DNA of 64,000 nucleotides from Jannaschia sp. Os4 (GCF_016820245.1 NZ_JAFCAR010000001.1:248001-312000); one strand, 5' to 3'; shown: positions 52,679-61,761, numbered from the stretch's first letter. Numbers and translations are program-made. Notes: generated from the sequence alone by a model not told the origin.

Positions 52679-53902
52679 ATGGACCTCCGCATCCTCTTCG
52701 TCCTCCTGACCATCACCATCGAGGCGATGGGCATCGGCCTGATCCTCCCGGTCATGCCCGCGCTCCTGGAGGAGGTGCGGGGCACCGACCTGTCCGGCGC
52801 GGCCCTCTGGGGCGGGGTGCTGGCCTCGTCCTACGCGGTGATGCAGTTCCTCTTCGCGCCCGCCGTCGGCAACCTGTCGGACCGCTTCGGGCGCCGCCCG
52901 GTGCTGCTCGGCTCGCTCCTCGTGATCGCGGTCGACCACGTGATCCTCGCTTTGGCCTCGACCTTCTGGCTGCTGCTCGTGGGCCGCATCGTGGCGGGCA
53001 TCGCCGCCGCGACCATGTCCACGGCCACCGCGCTCATGGCCGACATCTCCAAGCCCGAGGAGAAGGCCCAGAACTTCGGCCTCGTCTCGGCGGCCTTCGG
53101 CATCGGCTTCGTGCTCGGCCCCGCCATCGGGGGCCTGCTCGCCGATCTCGGCACCCGCGCGCCGTTCTGGGCGGCGGCGATCCTCGCCTCGCTCAACCTC
53201 GCCTTCGGCCTCTTCGTGCTGCCCGAGACGCTGCGCCGCGCCCGCCCGCTCGAATGGCGCCGCGTGAACCCGTTCGGGGCGTTCCGCGCGATCGGGGCGC
53301 TGCCGGGCCTCGGCCTCCTGATGGCGGTGTGGTTCTTCTACCAGGTGGCGAACTGGGTCTACCCGGCGGTCTGGGCCTACTTCACCCAAGCCGCCTTCGG
53401 GTGGGACGCGTTCATGGTGGGCGCCTCGCTCGCGGTCTACGGCGTGTCGATGGTCGTGGTGCAGGGCGGGCTCATCCGCCTCGTGATCCCCCGGCTGGGC
53501 GAGCGCCGAACGCTCGCCATCGGGATGCCCTACAACGCGGCCATCCTCGCCGCCGTGGTCGCCGTCGCCGCCACCGGGAACGGCTGGCTCATGCTCGCCC
53601 TCACGCCGCTCTCCGCGCTCGGCGCCCTCGTCGCCCCGGCCCTCCAAGGCATCGCCTCGCGCATCGCCGACGACGACCAGCAGGGCGAGCTGCAAGGCGT
53701 GCTGGCCTCCATCACCGCCGTCGCCGCCGCCATCTCGCCCCTGATCATGACGCAGGCCTTCGGCTGGGCCACCACCGGCGGGCGCGACTTCGCGGGCGCC
53801 CCCTTCGTCGTGGCGACGGCGCTGATGGCGGTCGCGTGGGCCCTGCTCGCCCGCGAGGCTAGAGCGCGGCCCACAGCCCCGAGAGCCCCGACGCCGCGAT
53901 GA
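52679..53902 (+). CDS. MFS transporter, TCR/Tet family
   Basis: 407 residues with twelve predicted membrane spans. The MFS loop motif GNLSDRFGRRPVLLGSL (between spans 2 and 3) and the motif GIGFVLGPAIGGLLAD are those of the TetA-type drug/proton antiporters. Its substrate is unknown; resistance should not be assumed. Its last 44 bases overlap the convergent TSUP gene. Confidence 0.9.
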   Translation: MDLRILFVLLTITIEAMGIGLILPVMPALLEEVRGTDLSGAALWGGVLASSYAVMQFLFAPAVGNLSDRFGRRPVLLGSLLVIAVDHVILALASTFWLLLVGRIVAGIAAATMSTATALMADISKPEEKAQNFGLVSAAFGIGFVLGPAIGGLLADLGTRAPFWAAAILASLNLAFGLFVLPETLRRARPLEWRRVNPFGAFRAIGALPGLGLLMAVWFFYQVANWVYPAVWAYFTQAAFGWDAFMVGASLAVYGVSMVVVQGGLIRLVIPRLGERRTLAIGMPYNAAILAAVVAVAATGNGWLMLALTPLSALGALVAPALQGIASRIADDDQQGELQGVLASITAVAAAISPLIMTQAFGWATTGGRDFAGAPFVVATALMAVAWALLAREARARPTAPRAPTPR

Positions 53903-54602
53903 CCCCGTAGGCCACGCCCCGCCACAGCCGCTCCCGGCCCGGGTCGAACAGCCGCCCCCCGACCCACGCCGCGCCCCCGTAGGGCAGCACCAGCGCGAGG
54001 CCGAGCAGCACCGCCTCCAAGGTCAGCATCCCGCGCGCGCCCAGCGCCAGCATCATCAGCACGTCGATCCCCACGAGGTAGAGCAGCACGTTCGCCCGCG
54101 TCACCGCCGCCGCCTGCATCGAGGCCACCTGCGCGAGGATCACCGGCGGCCCCGCCAGCCCCGTCAGCCCCCCGAGGAAGCCCCCCAAGCCGCCGGACCC
54201 GGCGAGGATCGGCGCGGTGAGCGTCCCGCGATACCGCCACCCGGACGCCAGCAGCGCCGCCAATCCTAACGCCACCGCCGACACCACGAGGAGGAACGGA
54301 CGCTCCGGCAGCCGCCCGAGCAGCGCCAGCCCGGCCCATACGGTGACCGCGGCGGCCCCCAAGGTGACGCCCACGTCCCGCAGCCGCCCGTCCCGCAGCG
54401 CCCGCGGCACCAAGGGCAGCGGTCCGAGCAGGTCCATCGCCGTCAGCGTCACCACCACCCAGACCGGCGGCAGCACCTGCGCCGCCAAGGGCACGTAGAC
54501 CAGCGCCGTCCCGAACCCCGAGAAGCCGCGCACCAGCCCCGCCACCACCGCGGCGCAGGCGAGCCAGGTCAGGTCCGGGACGGGGAGCGGCAGCCAGTCC
54601 AT
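53859..54602 (-). CDS. sulfite exporter TauE/SafE (TSUP) family protein
   Basis: 247 residues with seven or eight membrane spans. VAGLVRGFSGFGTALVYVPLA at the N-terminus and the repeated GGLGGFLGGLTGLAGPPVIL motif are diagnostic of TSUP proteins, which export sulfite or organosulfonates or related anions. It overlaps the MFS gene by 44 coding bases. The direction away from the sugar cluster argues against a shared operon. Confidence 0.9.
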   Translation of the reverse strand: MDWLPLPVPDLTWLACAAVVAGLVRGFSGFGTALVYVPLAAQVLPPVWVVVTLTAMDLLGPLPLVPRALRDGRLRDVGVTLGAAAVTVWAGLALLGRLPERPFLLVVSAVALGLAALLASGWRYRGTLTAPILAGSGGLGGFLGGLTGLAGPPVILAQVASMQAAAVTRANVLLYLVGIDVLMMLALGARGMLTLEAVLLGLALVLPYGGAAWVGGRLFDPGRERLWRGVAYGVIAASGLSGLWAAL

Positions 54603-54642
54603 GCGCCTGCCTGCGCCGCGCGCGCCGACCGCGCAACCCGCG

Positions 54643-54695
54643 CCCTTCGATGGTCCGGAAATACTCCGGGGGTCCGGGGGCGGCGCCCCCGGCGG
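54643..54695. repeat. TCCGGAAATACTCCGG-hairpin element, copy 2
   Basis: CCCTTCGATGG, then TCCGGAAATACTCCGGGG (54654-54671) and the stem CCGGGGGC-GGC-GCCCCCGG (54674-54692). It follows secF and precedes the TSUP gene on the minus strand, just as copy 1 lies between two leftward genes. Probably a transcription terminator with a conserved tail. Confidence 0.8.
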
Positions 54696-54702
54696 CCCGC
54701 CG

Positions 54703-55665
54703 TCAGGCGTCCACGTCCGCGAACTGCGTGCCCGCGTCGGGGCTCTTGGGGTCGCGGTCCACGCCCAGCATCAGAACCACGTTCTTCGCCACGTAGACCG
54801 ACGAGTAGGTGCCCACGATCACGCCCCAGAAGATGGCGAAGACGAAGCCCCGGATCACGTCGCCCCCCAGCACGAGCAGCGCGATCAGCGCCAGCAGCGT
54901 CGTCCCGGAGGTCATCAGCGTCCGCGCCAGCGTCTCGTTGACGGACCGGTTCATCACCTCGATCAGCGGCGTCTTCTTGAACTTGATCAGGTTCTCCCGC
55001 AGCCGGTCGAAGATCACCACCGTGTCGTTGATCGAGTAGCCCAGCACCGTCAGCAGCGCCGCGATGGTGGCGAGGTCGAAGCGGATCTGCAGCAGGCTGA
55101 AGATGCCGATCGTCAGGATCACGTCGTGCACGAGGGCCGCCACCGCGCCCACCGCGAACTGCCACTCGAAGCGCAGCCAGATGTAGACCAGCATCGCCGC
55201 GATGGCCGCCCCCAGCGCGACCAGCGCCGTGGTGACCAACTCGCCCGACACCTTCGGCCCGACCGACTCCACGCTCGGGAAGGTGATCGACGGGTCCACG
55301 CCCTGCAGCGCCGCCTCGATGGACGCGACCGTGTCCGAGGTCACCGCCTCGGCCCCGTCCTGCGCCTGCACCCGGATCTGGGCGACGTTCTGGTCGGGCG
55401 CGAAGGTCGGGTCGAACACCTCCGAGATCACCACGTCGCCCAAGGCCAGCGGCTCCAGCGCCGCGCGGTAGGCGCCCACGTCCACGGCCGCCGCGCTCTC
55501 GGTGCGGATCGTCGTCCCCCCGAGGAAGTCGATCCCGAAGTTGAGCCCGACCGTCAGCCACAGCACCAGCGACGCGATCACCGCGACGATCGACGCCCCG
55601 AAGGTCGCGTTCCGGAAGCGGAAGAAGTCGAAGTTCGTCTCTTGGGGGACCAAGCGCAGGCGCAT
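54703..55665 (-). CDS. secF: protein translocase subunit SecF
   Basis: 320 residues with six spans. FRFRNATFGAS at the start, LNFGIDFLGGTTIRTE, then YSINDTVVIFDRLREN and the late VNETLARTLMTSGTTLLAL are hallmark SecF segments. It works with SecD and YajC on the periplasmic side of SecYEG using the proton gradient. One base separates it from secD. Confidence 0.97.
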   Translation of the reverse strand: MRLRLVPQETNFDFFRFRNATFGASIVAVIASLVLWLTVGLNFGIDFLGGTTIRTESAAAVDVGAYRAALEPLALGDVVISEVFDPTFAPDQNVAQIRVQAQDGAEAVTSDTVASIEAALQGVDPSITFPSVESVGPKVSGELVTTALVALGAAIAAMLVYIWLRFEWQFAVGAVAALVHDVILTIGIFSLLQIRFDLATIAALLTVLGYSINDTVVIFDRLRENLIKFKKTPLIEVMNRSVNETLARTLMTSGTTLLALIALLVLGGDVIRGFVFAIFWGVIVGTYSSVYVAKNVVLMLGVDRDPKSPDAGTQFADVDA

Positions 55666-55666
55666 G

Positions 55667-57334
55667 TCAGACCTCGATCGTCTTGGGGCGGCGGCGCTCG
55701 AACCACATCACCACGAGCAGGCGGGTGACGAAGATCGCCGTGAAGGCCGAGGTAAGGATGCCGACCCCCAGCGTGATGGCGAAGCCCCGCACCGGGCCGG
55801 AGCCCAGCGCGAACAGGATCACCGCGATGATGAAGGTCGTCACGTTGGCGTCCACGATGGCCGACAGCGCCTTCTCGTAGCCCAGCTCGATGGCCCGCGC
55901 CGGGCCCTTCGCGGTACGCAGTTCCTCGCGGATGCGCTCGAAGACCAGCACGTTGGCGTCCACCGCCATGCCGATGGTCAGCACGATCCCCGCGATCCCC
56001 GGCAGGGTCAGCGTGCCGCCGATCAGCGATAGCAGCCCGAAGATCAGCGCCACGTTGAGGCCCAGCGCCACCGTCGCGAATGCCCCGAACAGGCCGTAGG
56101 ACAGCACCATGAACACGACCACGGCGCCCATGGCGACCAGCGCGGCCACCTGCCCCGCGTCGATGCTGTCCTGCCCCAGTTCCGGCCCGATGGTCCGCTC
56201 CTCGAGGAAGGTCAGCTCGGCCGGCAGCGCGCCCGCCCGCAGCGTGATCCCGAGGACGTTGGCCTCCTCGACGGTGAAGTTGCCCGTGATCTGGCCCGAC
56301 CCGCCGGTGATCGGCTCGTTGATGACGGGGTCGGTGACCACTTCGCCGTCGAGGACCACGGCGAAGGGCTGGCCCACGTTGGCACTCGTGAACGCCCCGA
56401 ACAGCCGCGCGCCCGCCGGGTTGAACCGGAAGGTCACGGCGGGCCGCCCGTTCTGGTCGAAGGCCGACTGCGCGTCCGTCAGGTCGTCGCCGGTGACGAC
56501 GGGCGTGCGCTCGAGGATGCGCAGCTCGCCCTGCCGCGACGGGTCCGCCACGGGCACCAGCAGCTGGTCCGCCGACACCCGCGCCTCCGGGTCGCCGGTC
56601 GAGCCGATCACCTCGTGGAAGGTCAGCCGCGCGGTCGAGCCGATCAGGTCCTTCAGCTCCTGCGCCGAGCCGATGCCCGGCACCTGCACGAGGATGCGGT
56701 CCGCGCCCTGCCGCTGGATCGTCGGCTCGCGGGTGCCCGCCTCGTCCACGCGGCGCCGGATCACCTCCAGCGACTGCTGCATGGTCTGCTCGTCCACGCG
56801 GGCGCGCTCGGCGTCCGACAGGGTGAGGGTGAGCAGGTCGCCCGCCCCCGAGACCTCGATGTCCGTCGAGCCCACGCCCGAGAGCGTCTGGATCGGCTGG
56901 GCGAGCCCGCGCACCGCCTCCACGGCGGCGGCCATGCCCTCCGGCTGGCTGATGCGGACCACCAGCGCGTCGCCCGCGCTCTCCTGCCGCCGGATCGTCC
57001 CCGCCTCGGCGCGCACCCCGCGCAGCGCGTCGCGCACCTCGGGCCAGTAGGCGTCCACGCGGGCGGCATACACGTCGGCGAGGTTCACCTCCGCCAGGAG
57101 ATGCGCGCCCCCGCGCAGGTCGAGCCCGAGGTTGACCAGACCCGAGGGCAGGAAGCCGGGCCACAACCCCGCGTCCGCCGCGTCCTCGGGCGTCGTCACG
57201 CCCGCCTCGATCGCGGCCTCGGCGTCGTTGAACCGCTCGACCCGATCGTAGAACAGGTTCGGCACCGCGAGCAGGATCCCCGCGAGGCAGACGAGCGTGA
57301 TCAGGACCCGCTTCCAGCCCTCGATCTGCAGCAT
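55667..57334 (-). CDS. secD: protein translocase subunit SecD
   Basis: 555 residues: an N-terminal span, a large periplasmic P1 domain (LGLDLRGGAHLL, RRVDEAGTREPTIQRQGADRILVQVPG) and five C-terminal spans with GMAVDANVLVFERIREEL. It forms the SecDF complex. The gap to yajC is a single base, so yajC-secD-secF is one operon. Confidence 0.97.
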   Translation of the reverse strand: MLQIEGWKRVLITLVCLAGILLAVPNLFYDRVERFNDAEAAIEAGVTTPEDAADAGLWPGFLPSGLVNLGLDLRGGAHLLAEVNLADVYAARVDAYWPEVRDALRGVRAEAGTIRRQESAGDALVVRISQPEGMAAAVEAVRGLAQPIQTLSGVGSTDIEVSGAGDLLTLTLSDAERARVDEQTMQQSLEVIRRRVDEAGTREPTIQRQGADRILVQVPGIGSAQELKDLIGSTARLTFHEVIGSTGDPEARVSADQLLVPVADPSRQGELRILERTPVVTGDDLTDAQSAFDQNGRPAVTFRFNPAGARLFGAFTSANVGQPFAVVLDGEVVTDPVINEPITGGSGQITGNFTVEEANVLGITLRAGALPAELTFLEERTIGPELGQDSIDAGQVAALVAMGAVVVFMVLSYGLFGAFATVALGLNVALIFGLLSLIGGTLTLPGIAGIVLTIGMAVDANVLVFERIREELRTAKGPARAIELGYEKALSAIVDANVTTFIIAVILFALGSGPVRGFAITLGVGILTSAFTAIFVTRLLVVMWFERRRPKTIEV

Positions 57335-57335
57335 G

Positions 57336-57662
57336 TCAGTCCGCCGCCGGCTCGGTCTTGGACAGCACCTGCCCGATGGTCGAGCGGACGACGCGCACCT
57401 TCACGCCCTCGGCCAGCTCCACCTCGACCTCGTTGTCGTCCTTCACCTTGACGACCTTGCCGATCAGCCCCCCGGCGGTGACCACCTGGTCCCCGCGCCG
57501 CAGCGCCTCGACCATCGCGCGGTGCTCCTTCACCTTCTTCTGCTGCGGGCGGATCAGCAGGAAGTACATGATCGCGAAGATCAGGATCAGCGGGATGAAC
57601 GATCCGAACGCGCCGGCGGCCCCGGCGGCGTCTTGGGCGTAGGCGGGCGTGGCGAAGAGCAT
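57336..57662 (-). CDS. yajC: preprotein translocase subunit YajC
   Basis: 108 residues. One membrane span at about residues 22-42 ([21 protein letters not shown], the YajC signature) and a soluble domain with [16 protein letters not shown]. The start at ATG 57662 gives [10 protein letters not shown]; a longer frame adds 18 unlikely residues. It is the first gene of the leftward yajC-secD-secF operon and diverges from serS over 176 bases. Confidence 0.96.
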   Translation of the reverse strand: MLFATPAYAQDAAGAAGAFGSFIPLILIFAIMYFLLIRPQQKKVKEHRAMVEALRRGDQVVTAGGLIGKVVKVKDDNEVEVELAEGVKVRVVRSTIGQVLSKTEPAAD

Positions 57663-57838
57663 CGGTGTCCCCTTGTTGGTTTGGGGGCACATGGCCGCGC
57701 CCCGCCCGGGGCGCAAGGGTAGCGCGGCGGTTTGGCCGGGGGATGTGGCGGCGGCGCGGCCCGCCGCGCGTCGCTCCGCCCTTCCCCCCCACGCGCGCCT
57801 CCGGCATACGGCCCGCGCGACGCACCCGGAGGCCCCCC

Positions 57839-59131
57839 ATGCACGACATCCGCACGATCCGCGACGATCCCGCCGCCTTCGACGCGGCCCTGTCCCGCCG
57901 AGGCCTGCCGCCCGAGGCGGATGCCCTCGTGGCCCTCGACGCCGCCCGCCGCGACGCCATCACCCGTGCCGAGGCCGCGCTGCAGGAGCGCAACGCCGCC
58001 TCCAAGCAGGTCGGCGCCGCCAAGGCGTCGGGCGACGAGGCCGAATTCGAGCGCCTGCGCGCGCTGGTCGCGGCCAAGAAGGACGAGATCGCGAGCCTGG
58101 AGGAGGAGGCCCGCGCCAAGGAGGCCGCCCTGCGCGACCGCCTGATGGAGCTGCCCAACACCCCCGACGCCGACGTTCCCGACGGCGCGGACGAGGCGGA
58201 CAACGTCGAACTCCGCCGTTGGGGCACCCCGCGCGACCTCGACTTCACGCCGAAGGAGCACTTCGAGATCGAAGGCGTCCTCCCGGGCATGGACTTCGAG
58301 ACCGCCGCCAAGCTGTCGGGCAGCCGCTTCGTGATGCTGCGCGGCGCCGTCGCCCGCCTCCACCGCGCGCTCGCGCAATGGATGCTCGACGTCCACACCA
58401 CCGAGAACGGCCTGACCGAGCACACGAGCCCCGTGCTCGTCCGCGAGGACGCCATGTACGGCGTGGGCCAGCTGCCCAAGTTCACCGAGGACAGCTACCG
58501 CACCCGCGAGGGGATGTGGCTCATCCCCACCTCCGAGGTCACGCTCACCTACTCGGTCGCGAACGACACCTTGGCCGATGCCGACCTCCCCCGCCGCATG
58601 GCCGCCCACACGCTCTGCTTCCGCTCCGAGGCGGGCAGCGCGGGCCGCGACACGGCGGGCATGCTCCGCCAGCACCAGTTCGAGAAGGTCGAGATGGTCT
58701 CCGTCACCCATCCCGACCACTCCCGCGCCGAGCTGGAGCGCATGACCGCCTGCGCCGAGGGCATCCTGCAGCGCCTGAATCTCCCCTACCGCACGGTCGT
58801 GCTCTGCACCGGCGACATGGGCTTCGGCGCGCGCCGCACCCACGACATCGAGGTCTGGCTGCCGGGACAGGGCACCTACCGCGAGATCAGCTCCTGCTCC
58901 ACCACCGGCGACTTCCAAGCCCGCCGCATGAACGCCCGCTTCAAGCCCGCGGACGGCGGCAAGCCGCGCTTCGTCCACACGCTCAACGGCTCCGGCCTCG
59001 CTGTGGGCCGCTGCCTCATCGCGGTCTTGGAGAACGGCCAGCAGGCGGACGGCTCCGTGACCTTGCCCGAGGTTCTCGCCCCCTACATGGCGGGCGCGCG
59101 CGCCATCACGGCGCAGGGCGCGCTGGCCTGA
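57839..59131 (+). CDS. serS: seryl-tRNA synthetase
   Basis: 430 residues. An N-terminal coiled-coil tRNA arm (residues about 30-105) precedes the class II catalytic core: [12 protein letters not shown], motif 2 in [25 protein letters not shown] (broken here for length), and motif 3 in [17 protein letters not shown]. It charges tRNA-Ser. The start is preceded by GGAGG with seven bases of spacing. Confidence 0.97.
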   Translation: MHDIRTIRDDPAAFDAALSRRGLPPEADALVALDAARRDAITRAEAALQERNAASKQVGAAKASGDEAEFERLRALVAAKKDEIASLEEEARAKEAALRDRLMELPNTPDADVPDGADEADNVELRRWGTPRDLDFTPKEHFEIEGVLPGMDFETAAKLSGSRFVMLRGAVARLHRALAQWMLDVHTTENGLTEHTSPVLVREDAMYGVGQLPKFTEDSYRTREGMWLIPTSEVTLTYSVANDTLADADLPRRMAAHTLCFRSEAGSAGRDTAGMLRQHQFEKVEMVSVTHPDHSRAELERMTACAEGILQRLNLPYRTVVLCTGDMGFGARRTHDIEVWLPGQGTYREISSCSTTGDFQARRMNARFKPADGGKPRFVHTLNGSGLAVGRCLIAVLENGQQADGSVTLPEVLAPYMAGARAITAQGALA

Positions 59132-59203
59132 GGCCGCGTCCCTTGGCGGGGGTCAGGGGTGCGTCTACCTCTGGATACTCGTGACTCCGGGCAGGAGGAC
59201 GCC

Positions 59204-59455
59204 ATGACGGACCGGACGATGGAGATGGAGGAGGCGCATCGCATCCGCCCGCTCGAACTCGACCGGATCATCGCCGAGACGGGCAAGATCAACGCGGAGA
59301 CGCTCAAGCTCGTCGCGGAGCAGCAGAAGCTCCGGTTCGAGGGCGCGAACCCGGACCGGGCGCGGCTGCTCGCGCCCTTCGCGGCAGCGGCCGCCGTGAT
59401 CGACGCATCCGTGGCCGCCACCATCCTCATGCTCCGCTTGTTCGGCGCCCTCTGA
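59204..59455 (+). CDS. small single-span protein, 83 residues
   Basis: Not recognised. An acidic/basic helix (MEMEEAHRIRPLELDRIIAETGKINAETL is the style; quoted in part) makes a coiled coil, then one membrane span at residues 57-80 ends the protein. A GGAGG site lies six bases before the ATG. It lies between serS and the SRP RNA gene on the same strand. Confidence 0.55.
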   Translation: MTDRTMEMEEAHRIRPLELDRIIAETGKINAETLKLVAEQQKLRFEGANPDRARLLAPFAAAAAVIDASVAATILMLRLFGAL

Positions 59456-59458
59456 TCC

Positions 59459-59487
59459 TTGCGCGCCCCGGCCCGCTCGCCTATCTG
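59459..59487 (+). promoter_or_regulatory. promoter of the SRP RNA gene
   Basis: TTGCGC, a 17-base spacer and TATCTG. Transcription would start near 59494-59497, where the SRP RNA's 5' stem begins. The -10 lacks T at -7, as in many Rhodobacter promoters. Confidence 0.55.
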
Positions 59488-59496
59488 ACGCCCCGA

Positions 59497-59596
59497 GGGG
59501 TTGGTGCGGGCAGGCGCTCCGCCAACCTGGTCAGGGCCGGAAGGCAGCAGCCACAACGGAACCCGCTTGGGTCGTTGCTGACCCCTCACCAACGAA
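59497..59596 (+). ncRNA. ffs: small signal recognition particle RNA (4.5S)
   Basis: The domain IV core is clear: GGTCAGGGCCGGAAGGCAG (59529-59547), with the GGAA tetraloop at 59539-59542, and the matching 3' side GTCGTTGCTGACC. The outer stem GTTGGTG (59500-59506) pairs with CACCAAC (59587-59593). This is the roughly 100-base bacterial small SRP RNA, which together with Ffh targets nascent membrane proteins. The ends are approximate. Confidence 0.93.
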
Positions 59597-59621
59597 GCCC
59601 GCGCGCAGGCGCGGGCTTCGT
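59592..59621 (+). terminator. terminator of the SRP RNA gene
   Basis: A perfect 12-base stem (CGAAGCCCGCGC with GCGCGGGCTTCG, plus an A-T pair at its base) and a GCAG loop, followed by TCGTTCC. It overlaps the 3' edge of the RNA. Confidence 0.85.
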
Positions 59622-59842
59622 CGTTCCAACCGGCGCAACCGGAGCGGCAGGGCATTCGCGCAGCGAATGTCCCGAGAGCGACGCCCCAGCGGCCCCCACC
59701 CTCGATCGACCGCCCCGCGCCCCTCGCGCGCGCCCGCCGCAGGGGCTCCGGCGCACCGCGATCACCCTCCCCTCCCCCCCGTCGATCTGCTAGGACGCCG
59801 CGAACCGCCGGCTGCCCGTCGCCGGAGCGGAGGAGCCCGCGC

Positions 59843-60061
59843 ATGGCCGAGAAAGCCACCGTCTTCGTCACCAAGGCCAACGAGAACGCCCCCGCCTTCG
59901 CGATCCGGGCGGACACGGACGAGCAGGTGTTCATCCCGCACGCCACCGCCGAGGCGGCGGAGCTGGAGGTGGGTGACGAGCTGCTCTGCGTGATGAAGCC
60001 CAACGACCAGCCCGAGCGCGCGCCGTGGTTCGCGGTGGCCATCCGGCGCGTGGGGGAATGA
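59843..60061 (+). CDS. small unassigned protein, 72 residues
   Basis: Not firmly recognised. It has a beta-barrel-like pattern: ATVFVTKANENAPAFAIR, then EQVFIPHATAEAAELEVGDELLC and APWFAVAIRRVGE. Similar short sequences (F-I-P, then VGD, then PWFAV) occur in small proteins of mobile DNA, but I cannot name a family. GGAGG precedes the ATG. The next gene begins ten bases later, so the two may be a unit. Confidence 0.6.
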   Translation: MAEKATVFVTKANENAPAFAIRADTDEQVFIPHATAEAAELEVGDELLCVMKPNDQPERAPWFAVAIRRVGE

Positions 60062-60071
60062 GGGGCCTCCG

Positions 60072-60794
60072 TTGACCGGCGTGGGGGCGGCAAGCGTCTG
60101 GGTGACGAAAACGCCGCAGGACGGGAACTCGATCTACGGCTTCACCTGCGCGCAGTCCGAGGAGGACGAGAAAACCGGGGAGCTGAACTTCATCGCGCTG
60201 ATCCGGGCTTCGCAGGCCGGCGAGGAGATTGCCGCCGACCGCTTCCCGGACGAGATGTGGATCCGCAAGTCTTCCAACGAGCGCAAGAAGCTCAGGCATA
60301 TCTTCATGGCGAACGGGCTCTTCGCCGTCTCGGGGGCCTTCGCCGAGATCATGTCCCGCCACGACATGGGGCCGAACACGCTCCACCCCGTCCGCCTGCT
60401 GAAGAAGAACCGCCGCACCGCCTACGAGGGGGAGTACCTCCTCCTGAACCTCTGCGCCAAGAAGGAGGGCTTCGACCCCGAGCGGTCGCGGAACTTCCAA
60501 AGCAGCCGTCATCCGCTCGCCAAGGGTCGGATCAGCGGCATCTTCGGCCATGACGACTTCGCGGTCTCGTCCGCCGTGCTCGACGGGCCGGACCTGTGGA
60601 TGGACCCGACGCTGTTCTCGTCCCACTTCGTCAAGGGCGCCTTCGCCGAGGAGTTGATCGCGGCGAGGATGTTCCACCGCACCCTGCCCGAGCGCGAGCC
60701 CCTCGCCCGCTGCCGGGTGATCGGGCCGGACGGGGCCGAACTCGCCGCCGGACGACGCGCATCCGTTGGACGGACCCACCCCTCGGGCCTCTAA
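60072..60794 (+). CDS. immunity-protein-like (DUF1629/MXAN_0049-type) protein
   Basis: 240 residues. The central part IFMANGLFAVSGAFAEIMSRHDMG, LHPVRLLKK, and the later VLDGPDLWMDPTLFSSHFVKGAFAEELIAA resemble immunity domains of the DUF1629 group found beside polymorphic toxins. TTG 60072 is chosen because GAGGGG lies six bases upstream; GTG 60081 is an alternative. Its DNA uses AT-ending codons (AAA, ATT, TCT, CAT) more than the neighbours, a sign of transfer. No toxin gene is adjacent. Function is inferred. Confidence 0.5.
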   Translation: MTGVGAASVWVTKTPQDGNSIYGFTCAQSEEDEKTGELNFIALIRASQAGEEIAADRFPDEMWIRKSSNERKKLRHIFMANGLFAVSGAFAEIMSRHDMGPNTLHPVRLLKKNRRTAYEGEYLLLNLCAKKEGFDPERSRNFQSSRHPLAKGRISGIFGHDDFAVSSAVLDGPDLWMDPTLFSSHFVKGAFAEELIAARMFHRTLPEREPLARCRVIGPDGAELAAGRRASVGRTHPSGL

Positions 60795-61102
60795 TCCCCG
60801 CCATCCCCATCGCCGTCCCCGTCCGCCGCGTCCCACTCCGGCGTCGGGTCCTCCGCCGACCACGCCTCCTTGCCGTCCAAGTCGATCCACACCCAGACCT
60901 CCGCGCCGTCCCGGCGGTCGCGGTGCAGCGAGCGCCGCCGGCGCAGGCGGGGCCATTCGATCCACAGGGCCAGCGCCCCGAACGTCGGGAAGAGGAGGGC
61001 CACCCCCCGTTCCCACGGCTCCGCCGCCGCGTCGGCCCATACGGCCCACGCCATCGCCGAGGCGAGGGCGGTCCAGAGGAGGAGGAGGACCAGGCGTCCC
61101 AT
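60791..61102 (-). CDS. small two-span membrane protein, 103 residues
   Basis: Not recognised. Two membrane spans (residues 3-24, LVLLLLWTALASAMAWAVWA, and 32-50) are followed by a basic patch (RLRRRRSLHR), a short soluble segment EVWVWIDLDGKEAWSAED and an acidic D/G tail. It converges on the immunity-like gene, with a four-base overlap. Confidence 0.5.
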   Translation of the reverse strand: MGRLVLLLLWTALASAMAWAVWADAAAEPWERGVALLFPTFGALALWIEWPRLRRRRSLHRDRRDGAEVWVWIDLDGKEAWSAEDPTPEWDAADGDGDGDGGD

Positions 61103-61230
61103 GCCGTCGTCGTCGCAGGGGAATGGGGCGGGAGTGCGGTCTCCCGCAGCCCCCCGACCCCGACGCCGCTCCGCACCCCTCGATCCACGGAAGCGATGGG
61201 CGGACGCCTGCCCCCGTCCGACGGACGCAT

Positions 61231-61251
61231 GCACGGGGGCGCATGGGGCAG
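61231..61251. repeat. G-rich GCAC repeat, possible third relative
   Basis: GCACGGGGGCGCATGGGGC within the 269-base gap before the DUF202 gene, preceded by the palindrome CGTCCGACGGACG (61215-61227). It is similar in style to the copies near 14130 and 35200 but less exact. Confidence 0.3.
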
Positions 61252-61371
61252 CCCCTCGCCGGCACGGCACACCAAATCGGCTCAAGCGGCTGGGGCGCGT
61301 GGAATTCGCGCGCCTGCCCCCGCGTGGACCTTTCGTCCGGAACCACCCGCCGCGCCGTCCGTTCGCCCCCC

Positions 61372-61761
61372 ATGCGCGACCCCCAAGGCACCGCCAACAC
61401 CGACGACAAGAACGAGCTGGCCAAGGACCGCACCGACTGGGCCGAGGACCGCACCCTGCTCGCCAACGAGCGGACCTTCGCGGGCTGGATGCGCACCGGC
61501 ATGGCCGCCGTGGCGCTGGCACTGGGCTTGCGCGCGATCTTCGGCGAGGCCGAGCCTGTCTGGCTCCCCAAGACGGTGGCGACGCTCTTCCTCGCGATCG
61601 CCATCGTCATCTTTTGGTCGGCCCGCATCCAAGCGGGCAAGGCCCAGCGCCGCCTCGACGACCACCATGCAGAGGCGCAGCCGGTCCACCTCTTCACCCT
61701 CATGGCCTCGGTCTTCAGCTTCGCCGCCGTCGCCGTGGGCTACGTGCTCTGGACCCTCTGA
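61372..61761 (+). CDS. DUF202 membrane protein
   Basis: 129 residues. DRTDWAEDRTLLANERTFAGWMRTGMAA is the DUF202/YidH signature, then three membrane spans (residues about 40-60, 67-85 and 107-128) with an RIQAGKAQRRLDDHH loop. The function is unknown. ATG 61372 fits the family; a longer open frame upstream is low-complexity. It precedes dnaX by 57 bases. Confidence 0.85.
   Translation: MRDPQGTANTDDKNELAKDRTDWAEDRTLLANERTFAGWMRTGMAAVALALGLRAIFGEAEPVWLPKTVATLFLAIAIVIFWSARIQAGKAQRRLDDHHAEAQPVHLFTLMASVFSFAAVAVGYVLWTL

Noticed and set aside
53859-54602. TSUP exporter as part of the sugar cluster, supporting sulfosugar use
   Set aside because: It is separated by the DUF4399, phosphatase and MFS genes, and lies upstream with a terminator-like element, so linkage is weak.
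59625-61370. Prophage or integrative element next to the SRP RNA
   Set aside because: No integrase, attachment-site duplication or phage structural gene was found; only small accessory genes are present.
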